Shown in pieces: positions 17,527-26,531 of a stretch of 64,000 bases of DNA; position 1 is the first letter of the stretch, and each line of letters opens with the position of its first letter. A model generated the notes under the pieces. It did not search any database. It was not told the origin of the DNA and was given only the letters and a program-made list of their open reading frames with translations. Position numbers and translations under genes: made by a program. This DNA comes from an uncultured bacterium (GTDB taxonomy: Bacteria > Bacillota > Clostridia > Lachnospirales > Lachnospiraceae): positions 1 through 64,000 of the forward strand of contig CAMTMP010000023.1 of the NCBI GenBank assembly GCA_947073545.1, in the 5' to 3' direction.

Positions 17527-20500
17527 TTATTTGCTCAAATGCTTGCGCAGCACCTCGATAAACAGCTCGATATCAAGCGGCTTCGCAATGTGATCGTTCA
17601 TGCCGCTCTTTAAAGCCGCTGCTTTGTCTTCTTCCAAGGCGTTCGCCGTCATGGCAATGATCGGGAGCGTCCTGACATCCTGCCTTGGCAGGGATCGGAT
17701 TGTCCTGGTCGCCTCGTAACCGTTCATAATCGGCATCTGCACATCCATCAGCACCACGTCATAATAGTTTTCTTCCGACCGCTTCACCATATCCACAGCG
17801 TCCGTTCCGTCGGGCGCGGACTCCACCTTGAATCCGCTCTCCGTCAGTATGACTTCCGCGATCTCGCGGTTCATCTCGATATCTTCCACAAGGAGAACGC
17901 GCTTGCCGCTAAAGTCGACCTGCTGCCACGCCGCTCCGGCAGCCTCATCCTTGACATCCATACTGTTTGCCGCAAGAAGCGCTGACTTTAAGTCTGACAT
18001 AAACAGCGGTTTTGCACAGAAGGCCGTAACGCCCGCCGCCTTCGCCTCCTCCTCGATATCCGTCCAGTCATAGGCTGTCAATATGATAATCGGCGACTCT
18101 TCACCGACCGCGCTGCGAATCTTTCTCGCAGTCTCTATGCCGCTTGTCTCCGGCATCTGCCAGTCGATAATGTAGGTATGATAGGAATCTCCGTCATCCC
18201 GTGCGACTTTGGCGCGGTACACTGCCTCGCGGCCGGAAGTCGTCCACTCTGCGCGAAGGCCGATCGTTTTTAACATCTTGCTCACGCTGTCGCATACGTT
18301 TAAGTCATCATCCACCACAAGCGCCCGCAGACCCTCCAGCTCTTTGATCTGCTCTGCGTTCTTCTCTACATCCTGCAATTTCAGTGTGAGTTTTACGGTA
18401 AAGGTACTGCCCTTACCCACCTCGCTCTCAACCGACACCGTACCGTTCATCATCTCCACAATATTCTTGGTGATGGCCATGCCAAGACCCGTGCCCTGAA
18501 TACCGCTTCTTGTGGTCGTTGTCTCTCTCTCAAAGGGCTCAAAGACATGCTTCACAAACTCCTCCGACATGCCGATGCCGTTGTCCTTGATGATAAAGAC
18601 ATAATCGCCATACCCGTGCTTGAATGTGGTGTGCTGCATAATCCGGAATGTGATCATGCCGCCGGCCGGGGTATACTTCACCGCATTGCTCATTAGGTTG
18701 ATAAAAATCTGGTTCAGCTTCAGCGGGTCGGTAATAACATCCTCGTTTACCACCTCGAACGTATCGATGAAAAGCTCAAGCTGCTTCGCCTTCACCTGGG
18801 GCTGGATGATGTTGACCAGATTGTGCATCAGCTCTGAAATGTTACACTCCTGCTCATGAATCTGCATCTTGCCGCTCTCAATACGGCTCATATCCAGAAT
18901 ATCATTAATCAGGCTGAGCAGATGGTTGCTGGAAGACAGCACTTTCTGCAGGCACTCCCTCACCTGATCTTTATTGTCAATACGGCTCGCCGCAATCGTC
19001 GCGAAACCGATAATAGCATTCATCGGCGTGCGGATATCATGACTCATATTGGAGAGGAAGGTAGTCTTGGCCTCATTGGCCTGTCTCGCATGCATCAGGG
19101 CATCCTGCAGCGCCTCCGTCTGCTCCTTCTGTTTTATCACCTGATCCGTGACATCCTTGGAGACAACCATGGCGATCAGGTCATCCGTCATATCGTCCCG
19201 TGTCATAATAAAGGACTGGCGTACACACATCCTGCCTTCCCCATCCTCCACTCTGCACCAGTAATCCACGTCCACTTCCGCTTCTCCCTGTTCGAAACAT
19301 CTCTTCAGGTAATCAATGTCCAGCGTATCGGTATAGTCCTCCATGGACTCCGGAAGAACGAACTGCTTTGATTTTTCAAAATATTCCGTTGCACTGCAGG
19401 GCGCCTGCAGCCCGGCCTTCCCTAGAAGGGAAACGACCTCGCCATCCTTTGCGCACGTCACATCCTGCTCAATCAGGTCTCTGGTCAGATTCAGTTCAAA
19501 GGTGCTGAACGCGTTGGAGGTGATTGCGATTCTGTACTGGCGCTCCTTGCGGTTCATCACCGCCATCTCCTCTTCCCCTCTCAGCTCACGCAGCTTCATT
19601 TCCGTGATGTTCTGGCGCACATAAAGAATCTTGCTCGCTCTATCCCCGTTCCGTTCCAGACAGACGGTGTTTAACTGCTCCCACTCCTCTTTTCCTTTCC
19701 GCATGACATGACATTCATAGGTAAAGGTATCCTGCCCGTTCAAGTTCTCTATAATAGAATCCACCTTCAAAGTTTGTCGGAAATCCTCCTGCGCCTCCTC
19801 CCCGACAATCTCCTTGCTGTGATTTTCAAGCACATTGGCATAGTCGCCCTCTCTCACCAGTTGATTGTCCTGCAGGTTCACATCGGCAGTGTAGGTGTAA
19901 ACTCCGGTCTCCAGATCTACCGTCAGATATCTCGAGGAAAACAGCGTGTTTAATCCCTGCAGCACATAATTGATCCGGCTGTTTTCCGCTTCCAGCTTTT
20001 TCCTCTGTTTCGCCGCCTGCACAATGGTCACAGCGAAATAAATCACGAAGAGTATCAACAAAGAAATCTCCAGCCGGACGCCCGCCGCGTTGGCCCCCCT
20101 TATCATCTTTTGGGTAACGCTTGGCGGAAAGAGCTGCACCATCACGTAATCGCTTTCCGGAATATAAGTCACACACAAATTATCCGCCTCGCTGTTCTCC
20201 TCACAGACAAAAGCGCCCTCGCCGCCGTTTTCAAAAACGGCCTTTGCCGAATCCGACGTAACCTGATCGATCTGTCCGGAGTTCTTCAGCACATCAATCA
20301 GGTTCTCCTCTCCGTATTCTACATCATCGGAGCTGGCTATCACCCTGCCGTCCGATGTACACAGCCAGGTAGTCGACGGCTCCCCGAAATAGGTCGTGCG
20401 GAGAATCTCCTTCATATACTGCTCCGCCAGATAAGATCCCCGTACTATACCGACAATCTCCCCGTCCATCCGCACCGGCGCAAAAAAGACAAGTCTCGTC

Positions 20501-20934
20501 TCCTCATCGGTGAGACGCTCGTCAAAGAGAACGGAGATACCGCTCTCTCCCTGCATCCCCCTCGCGTAATAATCCCGGTCAGCGGAATTGACCGTTCTGC
20601 CGTCGGAAAAATGAGTCACACCCTCCGCATCCGTAAACCGTATGGTATCAAACACGGAATTTCTCTCTATTTCCGCAAGCGTCTGTGCCGGTATCGAATC
20701 TCCTGCCAGAGAGTCGTTAAAGAAATAAGCATACGCGTTGATAATGCGCACCCCGTTTTCCAGTTCCCCCAGCACCTGCTTGGCTTTCTGACGCATGGAA
20801 TCCTCCGCATAATTTTTATTCTGCTCCGCAATCCTCGCCTTATTCTCTACTGTGTAAGCGTTAAATAGCAGAAACACAATCAACACCAGCGGCATAGAAA
20901 TTAAAAACATATGTAATACTCTTTTCCCTCGCAT
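17527..20934 (-). CDS. Membrane hybrid histidine kinase with dCache sensor and two receiver domains
   Basis: 1135 residues from the chosen ATG, which has GGAGGG about 12 bases upstream. A membrane segment near the start and another near residue 290 enclose an extracellular dCache-like domain. A PAS-like region follows (about 330-600). The kinase core begins with the phospho-acceptor motif FLSNMSHDIRTPMNAIIGFA, then an ATPase domain with KDNGIGMS and GTGLGMAITKNIV. Two receiver domains close the protein: VVDDDLNVCD with DWQMPETSG, and LLVEDIEMNR with DVQMPIMNG. No phosphotransfer (HPt) domain or DNA-binding output is attached, so signalling must pass to a separate partner. A second hybrid kinase lies directly upstream in the same direction. 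The signal is unknown. Confidence 0.9.
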   Translation of the reverse strand: MRGKRVLHMFLISMPLVLIVFLLFNAYTVENKARIAEQNKNYAEDSMRQKAKQVLGELENGVRIINAYAYFFNDSLAGDSIPAQTLAEIERNSVFDTIRFTDAEGVTHFSDGRTVNSADRDYYARGMQGESGISVLFDERLTDEETRLVFFAPVRMDGEIVGIVRGSYLAEQYMKEILRTTYFGEPSTTWLCTSDGRVIASSDDVEYGEENLIDVLKNSGQIDQVTSDSAKAVFENGGEGAFVCEENSEADNLCVTYIPESDYVMVQLFPPSVTQKMIRGANAAGVRLEISLLILFVIYFAVTIVQAAKQRKKLEAENSRINYVLQGLNTLFSSRYLTVDLETGVYTYTADVNLQDNQLVREGDYANVLENHSKEIVGEEAQEDFRQTLKVDSIIENLNGQDTFTYECHVMRKGKEEWEQLNTVCLERNGDRASKILYVRQNITEMKLRELRGEEEMAVMNRKERQYRIAITSNAFSTFELNLTRDLIEQDVTCAKDGEVVSLLGKAGLQAPCSATEYFEKSKQFVLPESMEDYTDTLDIDYLKRCFEQGEAEVDVDYWCRVEDGEGRMCVRQSFIMTRDDMTDDLIAMVVSKDVTDQVIKQKEQTEALQDALMHARQANEAKTTFLSNMSHDIRTPMNAIIGFATIAASRIDNKDQVRECLQKVLSSSNHLLSLINDILDMSRIESGKMQIHEQECNISELMHNLVNIIQPQVKAKQLELFIDTFEVVNEDVITDPLKLNQIFINLMSNAVKYTPAGGMITFRIMQHTTFKHGYGDYVFIIKDNGIGMSEEFVKHVFEPFERETTTTRSGIQGTGLGMAITKNIVEMMNGTVSVESEVGKGSTFTVKLTLKLQDVEKNAEQIKELEGLRALVVDDDLNVCDSVSKMLKTIGLRAEWTTSGREAVYRAKVARDDGDSYHTYIIDWQMPETSGIETARKIRSAVGEESPIIILTAYDWTDIEEEAKAAGVTAFCAKPLFMSDLKSALLAANSMDVKDEAAGAAWQQVDFSGKRVLLVEDIEMNREIAEVILTESGFKVESAPDGTDAVDMVKRSEENYYDVVLMDVQMPIMNGYEATRTIRSLPRQDVRTLPIIAMTANALEEDKAAALKSGMNDHIAKPLDIELFIEVLRKHLSK

Positions 20935-20960
20935 CTTTAAACATTCCCTCCAAAACATAT

Positions 20961-20978
20961 GGGGCAGGCTCCTGCCCC
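20961..20978. terminator. Perfect GC palindrome between the two hybrid kinase genes
   Basis: GGGGCAGG and CCTGCCCC form an 18-bp palindrome with a two-base centre, filling most of the gap between the genes. It lacks a T-run, so it is more likely a transcript-stabilising or attenuating hairpin, or an operator, than a full terminator. Confidence 0.4.
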
Positions 20979-20983
20979 TCTAT

Positions 20984-23071
20984 TTATACTCTCTCTTTCA
21001 AAATCCTGTCAATCAGTTCCTGCAAAGCCTCAATATCTATAGGCTTTGTGAAATGCTCATTCATTCCGGCTTTCAGGGATTTCCTCCTGTCCCCTTCCAT
21101 GGCATCGGAAGAGAGGGCAATAATCGGTATCTTTGAAAGCGCCTCGTTCTCCAGTCTTCGGATCGCCCGCGCCGTCTCGTAACCGTCCATGCCGGGCATC
21201 TGTATATCCATCAGCACCAGCGCGTATTTTCCTGGCTCGGAACTTTTCAGAATCTCATATGCGCTCACACCGTCGCACGCCGTCTCCACCCGGTAACCGA
21301 GATTTTTGAGAAGTTCCTCCTCGATCTCCCGGTTGATACCGTTATCCTCCACAAGCAGAACCGCGCCTTCGTCCTTCCTGATATCCGTGTTCTCGCTGAC
21401 AGCGCTCTCATGCTCCATGAAAGAAGCAGTCACCGGATACTTCAGGGGAAGGCTCACCGTAAAAATACTGCCTTTTCCGACTTCGCTCTCCACCTCCACA
21501 GTGCCGCCCATAGTCTCCGCATAACTTCGCACCACCGCAAGTCCTGCCCCCGGCATACCGTTGTAAATCGCGGTTTTTTCCGGTCTTGCCGGATGAAAAA
21601 CAGCTTCCAGCTGCTCCTCCGGGATACCGCATCCGCTGTCCTCTATGATAAACCGGAAAAGGCCACGGCCTTTCTGACTGCTTTCACTCTCCCTGACCGT
21701 AAAACTCACCCGTCCCTGCGCCGGCGTGTACTTGATCGCGTTGTCAAGCAGTTGGTTCAAAATTTCTCTAAGCCTTATGTAATCGACCTCCACCGAGAAA
21801 TGGGAAAGGCCGGCCTTGTCCATAGAAAACTGTATTTTTTTCGCTTTAATCGGACGTTCGGCGCTCTTTGCTACCTCTGAAAGCAGCTCGCCCAAATGAT
21901 ATTCCCGCTCCGTAAGTTCCGCTCTTGCCGGTTCATTTAAGTTATCCTTTAAGAACTCCTCAAAGACCGCCAGAAGTTCCTCCCCCGAAAGATGTATTTT
22001 CTCTATGCATTCTCCCACCTTTCCCGGATCGCCGACACACCCTTTCAAAAGCTCCGCATACCCGATAATAGCATTTAAAGGCGTCCGAATATCGTGGGAC
22101 ATATTGGCAAAAAAAGTGTTTCTTGCAAGCCTTTCCATCTCCGCCTGCCGCAGCGCGGATTTGAGAAGCGACTGTCTCTCCACCTGCTCCGTAATATCCT
22201 GTGATACGGAGAGTGCAATCACATCTCCCGTGTGCCCGTTTTTCTCCAGAAAGAACAGATAGTGGCTTAAGCGCCTCCGGCCGTACATATCCGTCACCCA
22301 GCCGTCATAGACCTGTATCCGCTCTCCCTCCTCATAGCAGCGGATCAGCCTTTCCGTATCAAAAAAACGCCAGTATTCGTCAAGTCCGTCAGCCTCCGCA
22401 AAGTCTGCCCAGAAAACTGTAAAATCAGAGTATTTCTCAAAGGGCGTTATGCCCATAAAAGTAAAGAGATTTTTTACCTCACCCTCCTGATCAAGCAGGG
22501 ATGCCGAAATAAACTCATCCCTCGTCAGATTAATCTCCACAAAAGAAACCGCGTCATAGAGGAGCGCTTTCTTAAAATAATCCTCTTTCAAACGGGCGTC
22601 GTAGAGAGACTCATTCACCCGCTCGAGTTCTGCCACCCGCCGCTCTATCCGTTCTGTGGCATCTTCTATAAAAACGTAGAAAAGATCCCCGTAGTCCTGC
22701 GTGTGCACAAAGTGTCCGTAATCCTCCACCCAGCGCACCGTGCCGTCCTTTCGGATAATCCGGTATTCCACATAGTCAAGTTTCTCACCGCTGTGCGCAA
22801 TCTGCGTCCCGATGCTGTCCTCCACCGCATCGATATCCTCCGGATGAACAAGCCCTTTAAACGTGTAACCTGTCAGCTTCTTAAACTCTTCCCTTGTTTC
22901 ACAGCCAAAGATCCGCAGCATAGCGTCATTTATATAGATCAACTCCTCATCCCCGTCGGCGTGATAAATAAAGAAGCCGCCGGGCATTCCCTCCGCGATC
23001 TGCTCTATAACAGGCAGCGTCTGTTCACTAAAGCTGATCGTCAATTCCGATTTATCTCTCTGTGGTTTCAC
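20984..23071 (-). CDS. PAS-containing hybrid histidine kinase with one receiver domain
   Basis: 695 residues starting at GTG, with GGGAGGAG five bases upstream. No membrane segment is evident, so it is probably cytoplasmic. A PAS fold is at about 20-145 (GGFFIYHADGDEELIYINDA, FKGLVHPEDIDAVE, IRKDGTVRWVEDYG), then a second sensor-like stretch, then the acceptor motif NMSHDIRTPLNAIIGYAELL, an ATPase domain (EDSGCGIP, GAGLAVVRSY), and a receiver with VEDNGINREI and DIQMPGMDGYE. It is the leader of a two-kinase unit, and its -10 (23091-23096) faces the regulator promoter on the other strand. The output partner is not present. Confidence 0.9.
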   Translation of the reverse strand: MKPQRDKSELTISFSEQTLPVIEQIAEGMPGGFFIYHADGDEELIYINDAMLRIFGCETREEFKKLTGYTFKGLVHPEDIDAVEDSIGTQIAHSGEKLDYVEYRIIRKDGTVRWVEDYGHFVHTQDYGDLFYVFIEDATERIERRVAELERVNESLYDARLKEDYFKKALLYDAVSFVEINLTRDEFISASLLDQEGEVKNLFTFMGITPFEKYSDFTVFWADFAEADGLDEYWRFFDTERLIRCYEEGERIQVYDGWVTDMYGRRRLSHYLFFLEKNGHTGDVIALSVSQDITEQVERQSLLKSALRQAEMERLARNTFFANMSHDIRTPLNAIIGYAELLKGCVGDPGKVGECIEKIHLSGEELLAVFEEFLKDNLNEPARAELTEREYHLGELLSEVAKSAERPIKAKKIQFSMDKAGLSHFSVEVDYIRLREILNQLLDNAIKYTPAQGRVSFTVRESESSQKGRGLFRFIIEDSGCGIPEEQLEAVFHPARPEKTAIYNGMPGAGLAVVRSYAETMGGTVEVESEVGKGSIFTVSLPLKYPVTASFMEHESAVSENTDIRKDEGAVLLVEDNGINREIEEELLKNLGYRVETACDGVSAYEILKSSEPGKYALVLMDIQMPGMDGYETARAIRRLENEALSKIPIIALSSDAMEGDRRKSLKAGMNEHFTKPIDIEALQELIDRILKERV

Positions 23072-23090
23072 TGTCTCTCCTCCCAGAACG

Positions 23091-23160
23091 ATTATACAAT
23101 TTTCTTGAAAAAAAGAAAAGCATTTAGAGCTTTTTTAAAGAATTATGTGATAAACTATAT
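23091..23160. promoter_or_regulatory. Divergent promoter region with OmpR-type direct repeat
   Basis: On the plus strand TTTAGAG (23123-23129) and TTTAAAG (23134-23140) are 11 bp apart, just before an AACTATAT -10 region for the regulator gene. On the minus strand TATAAT (23091-23096) serves hybrid kinase 2. The repeat matches those before both small lipoproteins, suggesting autoregulation by the product of the plus-strand gene. Confidence 0.6.
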
Positions 23161-23178
23161 AAAAAGGTGGAAAGAGCC

Positions 23179-23856
23179 ATGCGGATACTGCTTGCAGAAG
23201 ATGATGAAAAACTGAATGAAACGCTTGTCTACGGGCTGACACAGGCAGGTTTTATTGTGGATGCCTGCTTTGACGGGGAGGACGCACTCTTCTACGGAGA
23301 ACAGAATATCTACGATATTATTCTTCTGGATCGTATGCTGCCTTGCATGGATGGCACGGATGTGCTTTCTTCCCTGCGAAAACAGGGCGTCCCCACACCT
23401 GTGATTTTAATCACCGCCCTCGGCACTCTGTCCGATAAAGTGGAGGGGCTTGATCTGGGAGCGGACGATTATCTTGTAAAACCTTTTGCACTGGAAGAGC
23501 TTTTGGCCAGAATCCGCTGTGTGGCTAGAAGACCGCGCCGCATTGTAGCTGAGGAAACCGGCTTGCTTGCGGATATCGTCTGGCAGCCTGCGGAAAATAA
23601 GCTCACCGGGCCGGTGGGAAGCTCTACGCTGTCGAAGCGGGAGGCGGCGCTTCTGGAAGCATTTATAAAAAACGGCGGCGCTACCCTTTCCAGAAGCTAT
23701 CTGCTCTTAAAAGTATGGGGTCCCGACAGCGACGTGGAAAATGGCAATCTGGATAATTACATCCATTTTCTGCGCAGACGGCTGAAAGCGGTTGGCAGCC
23801 GACTGAACCTGAAGACAGTCCGCGGCGTGGGCTACGCCCTGACAGAGCTTTCGTGA
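23179..23856 (+). CDS. OmpR/PhoB-family response regulator
   Basis: 225 residues. The receiver domain has the acidic pair LLAEDDEKLNE, the phospho-acceptor in IILLDRMLPCMDG, the switch threonine in VILITALG and lysine in YLVKPFALEELLAR. The C-terminal winged-helix domain ends with the recognition and wing strands NGNLDNYIHFLRRRLKA and LKTVRGVGYAL. The ATG is preceded by GGTGG. The kinase gene follows in the same direction, 106 bases on. Its own promoter carries a direct repeat that recurs before two lipoprotein genes, so those are candidate targets. The stimulus is unknown. Confidence 0.93.
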   Translation: MRILLAEDDEKLNETLVYGLTQAGFIVDACFDGEDALFYGEQNIYDIILLDRMLPCMDGTDVLSSLRKQGVPTPVILITALGTLSDKVEGLDLGADDYLVKPFALEELLARIRCVARRPRRIVAEETGLLADIVWQPAENKLTGPVGSSTLSKREAALLEAFIKNGGATLSRSYLLLKVWGPDSDVENGNLDNYIHFLRRRLKAVGSRLNLKTVRGVGYALTELS

Positions 23857-23962
23857 CGTGCGTCCGGCGCGCGATCTATTGACCGATCTGGTCTGCGCAG
23901 GTACGGATCCGTATACCGTCTATCCATCCGCTCCACAATCCTGTACAGAAACGAGGAGAATC

Positions 23963-25285
23963 ATGTTCAGAAAAGTGCATCTGTATCTGACGGCGCTCTG
24001 CGCCGGCATCACCACCGCCATACTGATCGTGATGTCCATGCTCTATTTGTATCTTTCAGAAAAGGAACTGTACGAAAACCAATTCCGTTCTTTCCAGAAC
24101 GATATCAATACCATCGCCACCAGTCTGGAACAGCAGTCCGTAATCTCCATGGAATGGCTCTCCAAAATGGAAGCGCACGGCGGTTACGTTTTTTATGCTC
24201 TTGACAACGGTATCCCGTTTCTTTATAACCGTCTGACTAATTTTTCCGAATCCTCCGAAATCCGCAGTCTTTTGGATCAATGTCTGGAAGTCTACGAGTC
24301 CGACTATAAAATCGGCTTTCCCGAAGAAACCGGCGCTAACTCCTACAATACTTGTCACCATGTGGAATTTTCTTTTCATCCTGAGGGGAAAAAACACGAG
24401 TTTCATATCAGCATCATCGAACTTCAGCGGGGAGCATCCTCCCTGCAGCTTCTGGTGCTCTCCCCTCTTGATTTTCTCAGAAAACAGATCACAAGACAGC
24501 GGATGCGCTTTTTTCTGATTGATATTGCCTCCATATTGCTCCTGTCCCTCTTTTCCTTTTTCTTCACCGGAAAACTGTTACAGCCCGTCATCGAAAGCCG
24601 GAAGAAACAGACGGAATTTGTGGCAGCCGCCTCCCACGAGCTGCGCACGCCCCTCGCCGTGATTCTCTCGGCCGCCGAATGCTGTCGCAGCGCGGATGTA
24701 GAAAAGCAGACGCGCTTTCTCGACACGATCAAACAGGAAGGCGATATTTTGGCTTCTTTAGTCAATGATATGCTCACATTAAGCGCTTCCGACTCGCAGT
24801 GCTTCTCCTGCCGCCCGGCGCCTGTGGAGCTGGACACGCTTCTCATCAACACCTACGAGGCTTTTGAACCGCTGGCTTACGAAAAAAAGTTGTCCCTTTC
24901 CATCTCGCTTCCGGACGACTCTCTGCCGTTCTGCACGGCGGACCCCGACCGAATCCTCCAGCTTCTCTCCATCCTGCTGCACAACGCGCTCAGCTACACC
25001 CCGGAAGGCGGCTCTATCGCCCTGTCCCTCTCCCGCAAAAAGAACCGTTTCTATCTGACGGTCTCGGATACCGGGGTGGGGATTCCCGCGGAAGATAAGA
25101 AAAAGATTTTCGACCGCTTTTACCGGGCGGAAAAATCCCGAAGCGCCAAGGGGCACTTCGGGCTGGGTCTTTCTATCGCCGCCGAAATTGTAAAGCTCCA
25201 TCACGGTTCGCTAAGCGTCACCGACCGTCCCGGCGGCGGAAGCGTGTTCACGGTCATGCTGCCATCGTATGAGAAGTACTTCTAA
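23963..25285 (+). CDS. Membrane sensor histidine kinase, partner of the OmpR-type regulator
   Basis: 440 residues from the ATG with GAGGAGAATC upstream. Membrane segments at about 10-32 and 175-200 enclose a roughly 140-residue sensor domain. No clear HAMP domain is seen before the acceptor motif VAAASHELRTPLAVILSAAE. The ATPase domain shows DPDRILQLLSILLHNAL, VSDTGVGIP and FGLGLSIAAEIVKLH. The last residues EKYF and the TAA stop lie inside a 3'-end double-hairpin element, so the native C-terminus may have been replaced. Confidence 0.92.
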   Translation: MFRKVHLYLTALCAGITTAILIVMSMLYLYLSEKELYENQFRSFQNDINTIATSLEQQSVISMEWLSKMEAHGGYVFYALDNGIPFLYNRLTNFSESSEIRSLLDQCLEVYESDYKIGFPEETGANSYNTCHHVEFSFHPEGKKHEFHISIIELQRGASSLQLLVLSPLDFLRKQITRQRMRFFLIDIASILLLSLFSFFFTGKLLQPVIESRKKQTEFVAAASHELRTPLAVILSAAECCRSADVEKQTRFLDTIKQEGDILASLVNDMLTLSASDSQCFSCRPAPVELDTLLINTYEAFEPLAYEKKLSLSISLPDDSLPFCTADPDRILQLLSILLHNALSYTPEGGSIALSLSRKKNRFYLTVSDTGVGIPAEDKKKIFDRFYRAEKSRSAKGHFGLGLSIAAEIVKLHHGSLSVTDRPGGGSVFTVMLPSYEKYF

Positions 25286-25378
25286 AACTCAGCAGCAAAG
25301 GCTGCTTCGTTAAGAAGTACTAAGTCTGCTTTGCAGAATTTTCTCACACAGGAGAATGCCTGAAAAGCGGCATTCTCC
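25270..25378 (+). repeat. 3'-end double-hairpin element, copy 5 (core type B), overlapping the kinase stop
   Basis: Outer arms TGAGAA (from 25270) and TTCTCACA (to 25348); inner AGAAGTACTTCT and AGAAGTACT arms; CAGCAG/CTGCTTC core; an extra CTGCTTTGCAG hairpin inserted in the descending arm; then the short stem 25351-25360 with 25369-25378. The TAA at 25283-25285 is the element's own TTCTAAA. Confidence 0.88.
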
Positions 25379-25412
25379 GCATTGATTTGAGTCACGGCGA
25401 AGCTGTGACATG

Positions 25413-26333
25413 TCACTTCCCCGCTTTCGGCTTGGAGTTGGTCAGCGCGCTCGGTATCTTGAAGAACACGTAACTCCCCGCAAGCTCTGTGGACGCCTCT
25501 GTTAGTACATCCGGGTTTACGCCAAGGTCCACCTTCTCTCCTGTGGCGCGCTCGATCACCTGCTGCCTGAGAATGGCGCTGCTCACCTCTTTCCTGCCAA
25601 TCGCAATCTTCTGCTGGTATTCCCGCTCGTTCTCCTGTTTGTACCATGCCTTCGTAGCCAGATCCATGTACATCTTATGCCGCTCGGCCCGCTTCTCCCA
25701 GAAACTTTTCTGTTTCTTTTTCTTAGCGGAATCCGTATGCTTTCCGCAGTTTCGAAACCCCATCTGGAAACTCTCTCCGCGGTACTCCTCCTTCGTGGCG
25801 CCGAAGTAGTGCACTCTGTAACTGCCGCCCGCATAGGCGCTCCAAGGATTGTAAAAGGCGAAATCCTGCCGCAGTGTATCAAGCACCCACTTCTCGTAGG
25901 CCGGGTCCGCCTTCATCGCCGCAAATCCCTCCTCGGAGATGTTAACGGACACGGCATCCCATTTCTGTGTCGCGCTTGTGGGTAACGCCGATATTTTCTG
26001 GTAAATATACATCTTGTACTGTTCCATTGACATGGCCTGCACCGCCTGCTCATTACGGTGTCCCGCCTGAGACACCGCGTCTGCGGCCTGCATTTTCTGC
26101 CCATAAGCAACGGTGGCCGCATCCCCCTCGCCCTTCTCCTTTTTTGCAAGCTGATCCTGCACTGTCCCCGCAAAACTTCCCGTAACCGCACCCTGGCCTG
26201 TCTGCGTCTTTTGGCCTTCCCCGGGGCTGCCGGACACCCCGTCCGTGTTCCCCGCTCCTTTTGCCGCATGTTTCATATACGTTAGCGCCTCCGCGTAAAA
26301 CCGCGTCATCGGCGTAAATAGAAATCCGCTCAT
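25413..26333 (-). CDS. Uncharacterised protein of about 306 residues
   Basis: I do not recognise a named domain. The ATG chosen has GAGAGGGG upstream; a longer in-frame start lacks one. There is no signal peptide or membrane segment. Residues about 25-100 are Q-, G-, A- and K-rich and look disordered. A conserved-looking core follows with MYIYQKISALPTSATQKWDA, ISEEGFAAMKADPAYEKWVL and AFYNPWSAYAGG. A lysine- and arginine-rich stretch comes next and the end is polar. The core has the look of a conserved clostridial family. It stands alone between the kinase and the ABC-F gene, reading against both. Confidence 0.6.
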   Translation of the reverse strand: MSGFLFTPMTRFYAEALTYMKHAAKGAGNTDGVSGSPGEGQKTQTGQGAVTGSFAGTVQDQLAKKEKGEGDAATVAYGQKMQAADAVSQAGHRNEQAVQAMSMEQYKMYIYQKISALPTSATQKWDAVSVNISEEGFAAMKADPAYEKWVLDTLRQDFAFYNPWSAYAGGSYRVHYFGATKEEYRGESFQMGFRNCGKHTDSAKKKKQKSFWEKRAERHKMYMDLATKAWYKQENEREYQQKIAIGRKEVSSAILRQQVIERATGEKVDLGVNPDVLTEASTELAGSYVFFKIPSALTNSKPKAGK

Positions 26334-26454
26334 GGAATCTGCCCCTCTCTCTCTGCCTGTTTCCGTTTCTTCTATATAATTAATACGAATCAGGAAGGTA
26401 TAAAGTTTCAAAAAACCTTAAGCCCATAAAAAAATCCGTATTCCCCAATTTTCA

Positions 26455-26482
26455 TTGCAAAAACCTGCTCTTTGTGTATAAT
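26455..26482 (+). promoter_or_regulatory. Promoter of the ABC-F gene
   Basis: TTGCAA (26455-26460) and TATAAT (26477-26482) with a 16-base spacer, about 50 bases before the start. Confidence 0.7.
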
Positions 26483-26531
26483 GATATGAGTAACCGAAAC
26501 AAGTAAAATATAGAAAAAACGAGGATTCCAC

